Origin: Saccharicrinis sp963666825
Lineage (GTDB): Bacteria > Bacteroidota > Bacteroidia > Bacteroidales > Marinilabiliaceae
NCBI GenBank assembly: GCA_963666825.2
Contig: OY763044.2
Coordinates: forward strand, 4,340,001-4,404,000
Direction: 5' to 3'
DNA length: 64,000 bases
This document shows, piece after piece, positions 62,759 through 64,000 of the stretch; the first letter of the stretch is position 1, and each line of letters starts with the position of its first letter. The notes under the pieces were generated by a model, which worked only from the letters and a program-made list of their open reading frames with translations, ran no database searches and had not been told where the DNA came from. The translations under genes and the position numbers were made by a program.

Positions 62759-64000
62759 TTATTTTAATAATTCTACTTTTCCTTCAGCCTCTTTTACTAC
62801 TTCAATAGCGATCGCTTTAGAAACTTCTTCGAAGTGTGAGAACACCATTGATGAAGTAGCACGACCAGAAGAAATAGTACGTAAAGCTGTAACATAACCA
62901 AACATCTCTGCAAGAGGCACCTTAGCTTTTACCACACGTGCACCTGCTTTAGACTCCATTCCTTCAACCTGACCACGACGTTTGTTAAAGTCAGAGATAA
63001 TATCTCCCATGTACTCTTCTGGAGTAACAACTTCAACTTTCATGATAGGCTCTAAAAGAACAGGATTAGCTTTCATACAAGCTTGCTTGAACGCCTGACG
63101 ACCTGCAATCTCGAAAGATAACTGATCCGAGTCAACCGGGTGGAAAGATCCGTCAAGTAAAGTAACTTTTAAACTATCCACAGAGAATCCAGCAAGAACA
63201 CCATTTTGCATAGCTTCTTTAAATCCTTTTTCTACAGATGGGATATATTCTTTAGGAATGTTACCTCCTTTTACAGAGTTAACAAATTCCAAACCTTCTT
63301 TACCTTCTTCTCCAGGACCTACAGTTACAATAACATCAGCAAATTTACCACGACCACCAGTTTGTTTCTTAAATACTTCACGGTGCTCAACAGTACCTTT
63401 AATTGCTTCTTTATATGTTACCTGAGGACGACCTTGGTTACATTCTACTTTAAACTCACGCTTCAAACGGTCAATAATGATCTCAAGGTGAAGCTCACCC
63501 ATACCACTAATTACTGTTTGACCACTATCTTCATCAGTTTGTACACGGAAAGTAGGATCTTCTTCTGCCAATTTACCTAGAGCAACACCTAATTTATCAA
63601 CATCTTTTTGTGATAATGGCTCAACTGCAACTCCGATAACTGGTTCTGGGAAATCCATTGATTCAAGAACGATTGGGTTCTTTTCATCACATAATGTATC
63701 TCCTGTACGAATATCTTTAAATCCAACTCCAGCACAAATATCACCTGCTTCGATTACATCTCTAGCAAGCTGCTTGTTAGATTGCATTTGATACAAACGA
63801 GCAATACGCTCTTTTTTGTTTGTACGTGTATTTAATACGTATGAACCTGCATCAATTTTACCTGAGTAAACACGCATAAATGCCAAACGACCTACGAATG
63901 GGTCAGTAGCAATTTTAAATGCTAATGCAGAAAGAGGTGCATCAATGCTATTAGGTCTTTCTTCTGTTTCTTCTGTTCTTGGATTAGTTCCTTTAATAGC
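62759..64000 (-). CDS. fusA: Elongation factor G, C-terminal part (cut by window end)
   Basis: The frame is open to base 64000, so 413 residues of EF-G are present and the N-terminal G domain is outside. The first Met in the window (at 63886) is internal: it is preceded in frame by RPNSIDAPLSALAFKIATDP, typical EF-G domain II. Domains III to V follow, with GMGELHLEIIIDRLKREFKV and GYVTALRTISSGRATSSMVF. The fusA-rpsJ junction without tuf is common in Bacteroidota. Confidence 0.97.
   Translation of the reverse strand, partial: AIKGTNPRTEETEERPNSIDAPLSALAFKIATDPFVGRLAFMRVYSGKIDAGSYVLNTRTNKKERIARLYQMQSNKQLARDVIEAGDICAGVGFKDIRTGDTLCDEKNPIVLESMDFPEPVIGVAVEPLSQKDVDKLGVALGKLAEEDPTFRVQTDEDSGQTVISGMGELHLEIIIDRLKREFKVECNQGRPQVTYKEAIKGTVEHREVFKKQTGGRGKFADVIVTVGPGEEGKEGLEFVNSVKGGNIPKEYIPSVEKGFKEAMQNGVLAGFSVDSLKVTLLDGSFHPVDSDQLSFEIAGRQAFKQACMKANPVLLEPIMKVEVVTPEEYMGDIISDFNKRRGQVEGMESKAGARVVKAKVPLAEMFGYVTALRTISSGRATSSMVFSHFEEVSKAIAIEVVKEAEGKVELLK

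Noticed and set aside
63206..63580. 124-aa plus-strand ORF inside fusA
   Set aside because: Phe/Thr-rich antisense of conserved EF-G sequence, with no support as a gene.

Overview
The window is about 64 kb of AT-rich chromosome from a Bacteroidota bacterium. This rests on the SusC/SusD pair, a hybrid two-component regulator with an AraC output domain, -7 promoter elements of the form TAnnTTTG, very few Shine-Dalgarno sequences, and the order of the ribosomal protein genes. Pyruvate formate-lyase beside a mitochondrial-like citrate synthase fits a facultative anaerobe. A marine Marinilabiliales-type organism is a guess.

Layout. (1) 1-8.6 kb: the 3' end of a DEAD-box RNA helicase, a cytosolic GH63-type glucosidase, an MFS drug exporter, an outer-membrane barrel protein and the helicase HrpB. 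(2) 9.0-15.0 kb: an apparently complete gene set for an 8-amino-8-deoxy-Kdo (Kdo8N) nucleotide sugar: kdsA, a transaldolase-like domain fused to CBS domains, kdnA, kdnB, kdsB and kdsC. (3) 15.0-18.5 kb: surface-polymer modification genes (CDP-glycerol transferase-like, LicD-like, sulfotransferase) and a small CxxC protein. (4) 18.6-25.7 kb: a fermentation block of pflB, pflA, a FocA-type formate channel and a large FAD/Fe-S D-lactate dehydrogenase-like enzyme. (5) 25.7-30.6 kb: a propeller-sensor/SpoIIE phosphatase and citrate synthase. (6) 30.8-46.4 kb: an arabinan-type polysaccharide utilization locus with galM, three GH43-type enzymes, an unassigned 673-residue secreted protein, susD, susC and a divergent hybrid two-component regulator. 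(7) 46.5-64 kb: enolase, then the S10-spc-alpha ribosomal supercluster, read on the minus strand from fusA (cut by the window end) to rplQ and closed by a strong terminator.

How the parts fit. The Kdo8N genes feed lipopolysaccharide inner-core synthesis, and the neighbouring transferases could decorate the same surface glycan. Pyruvate made through enolase can be split by PflB, with formate leaving through FocA. The utilization locus would import arabinan fragments (SusCD), trim them (GH43 enzymes, galM) and be switched on by the hybrid regulator, probably through a 10-bp direct repeat upstream of susC.

Most unusual observations. First, the transaldolase-CBS fusion sits where a KdsD arabinose-5-phosphate isomerase would be expected. 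Second, seven gaps (before kdnA, kdnB, kdsB, pflA, focA, rpsD and rplC) share one architecture: an A/T-rich array phased at 7 bp (14 bp in one case) runs up to the start codon, usually paired with an upstream inverted arm. The sequences differ from gap to gap but the layout does not. Third, two near-identical 16-bp palindromes lie upstream of pflB.
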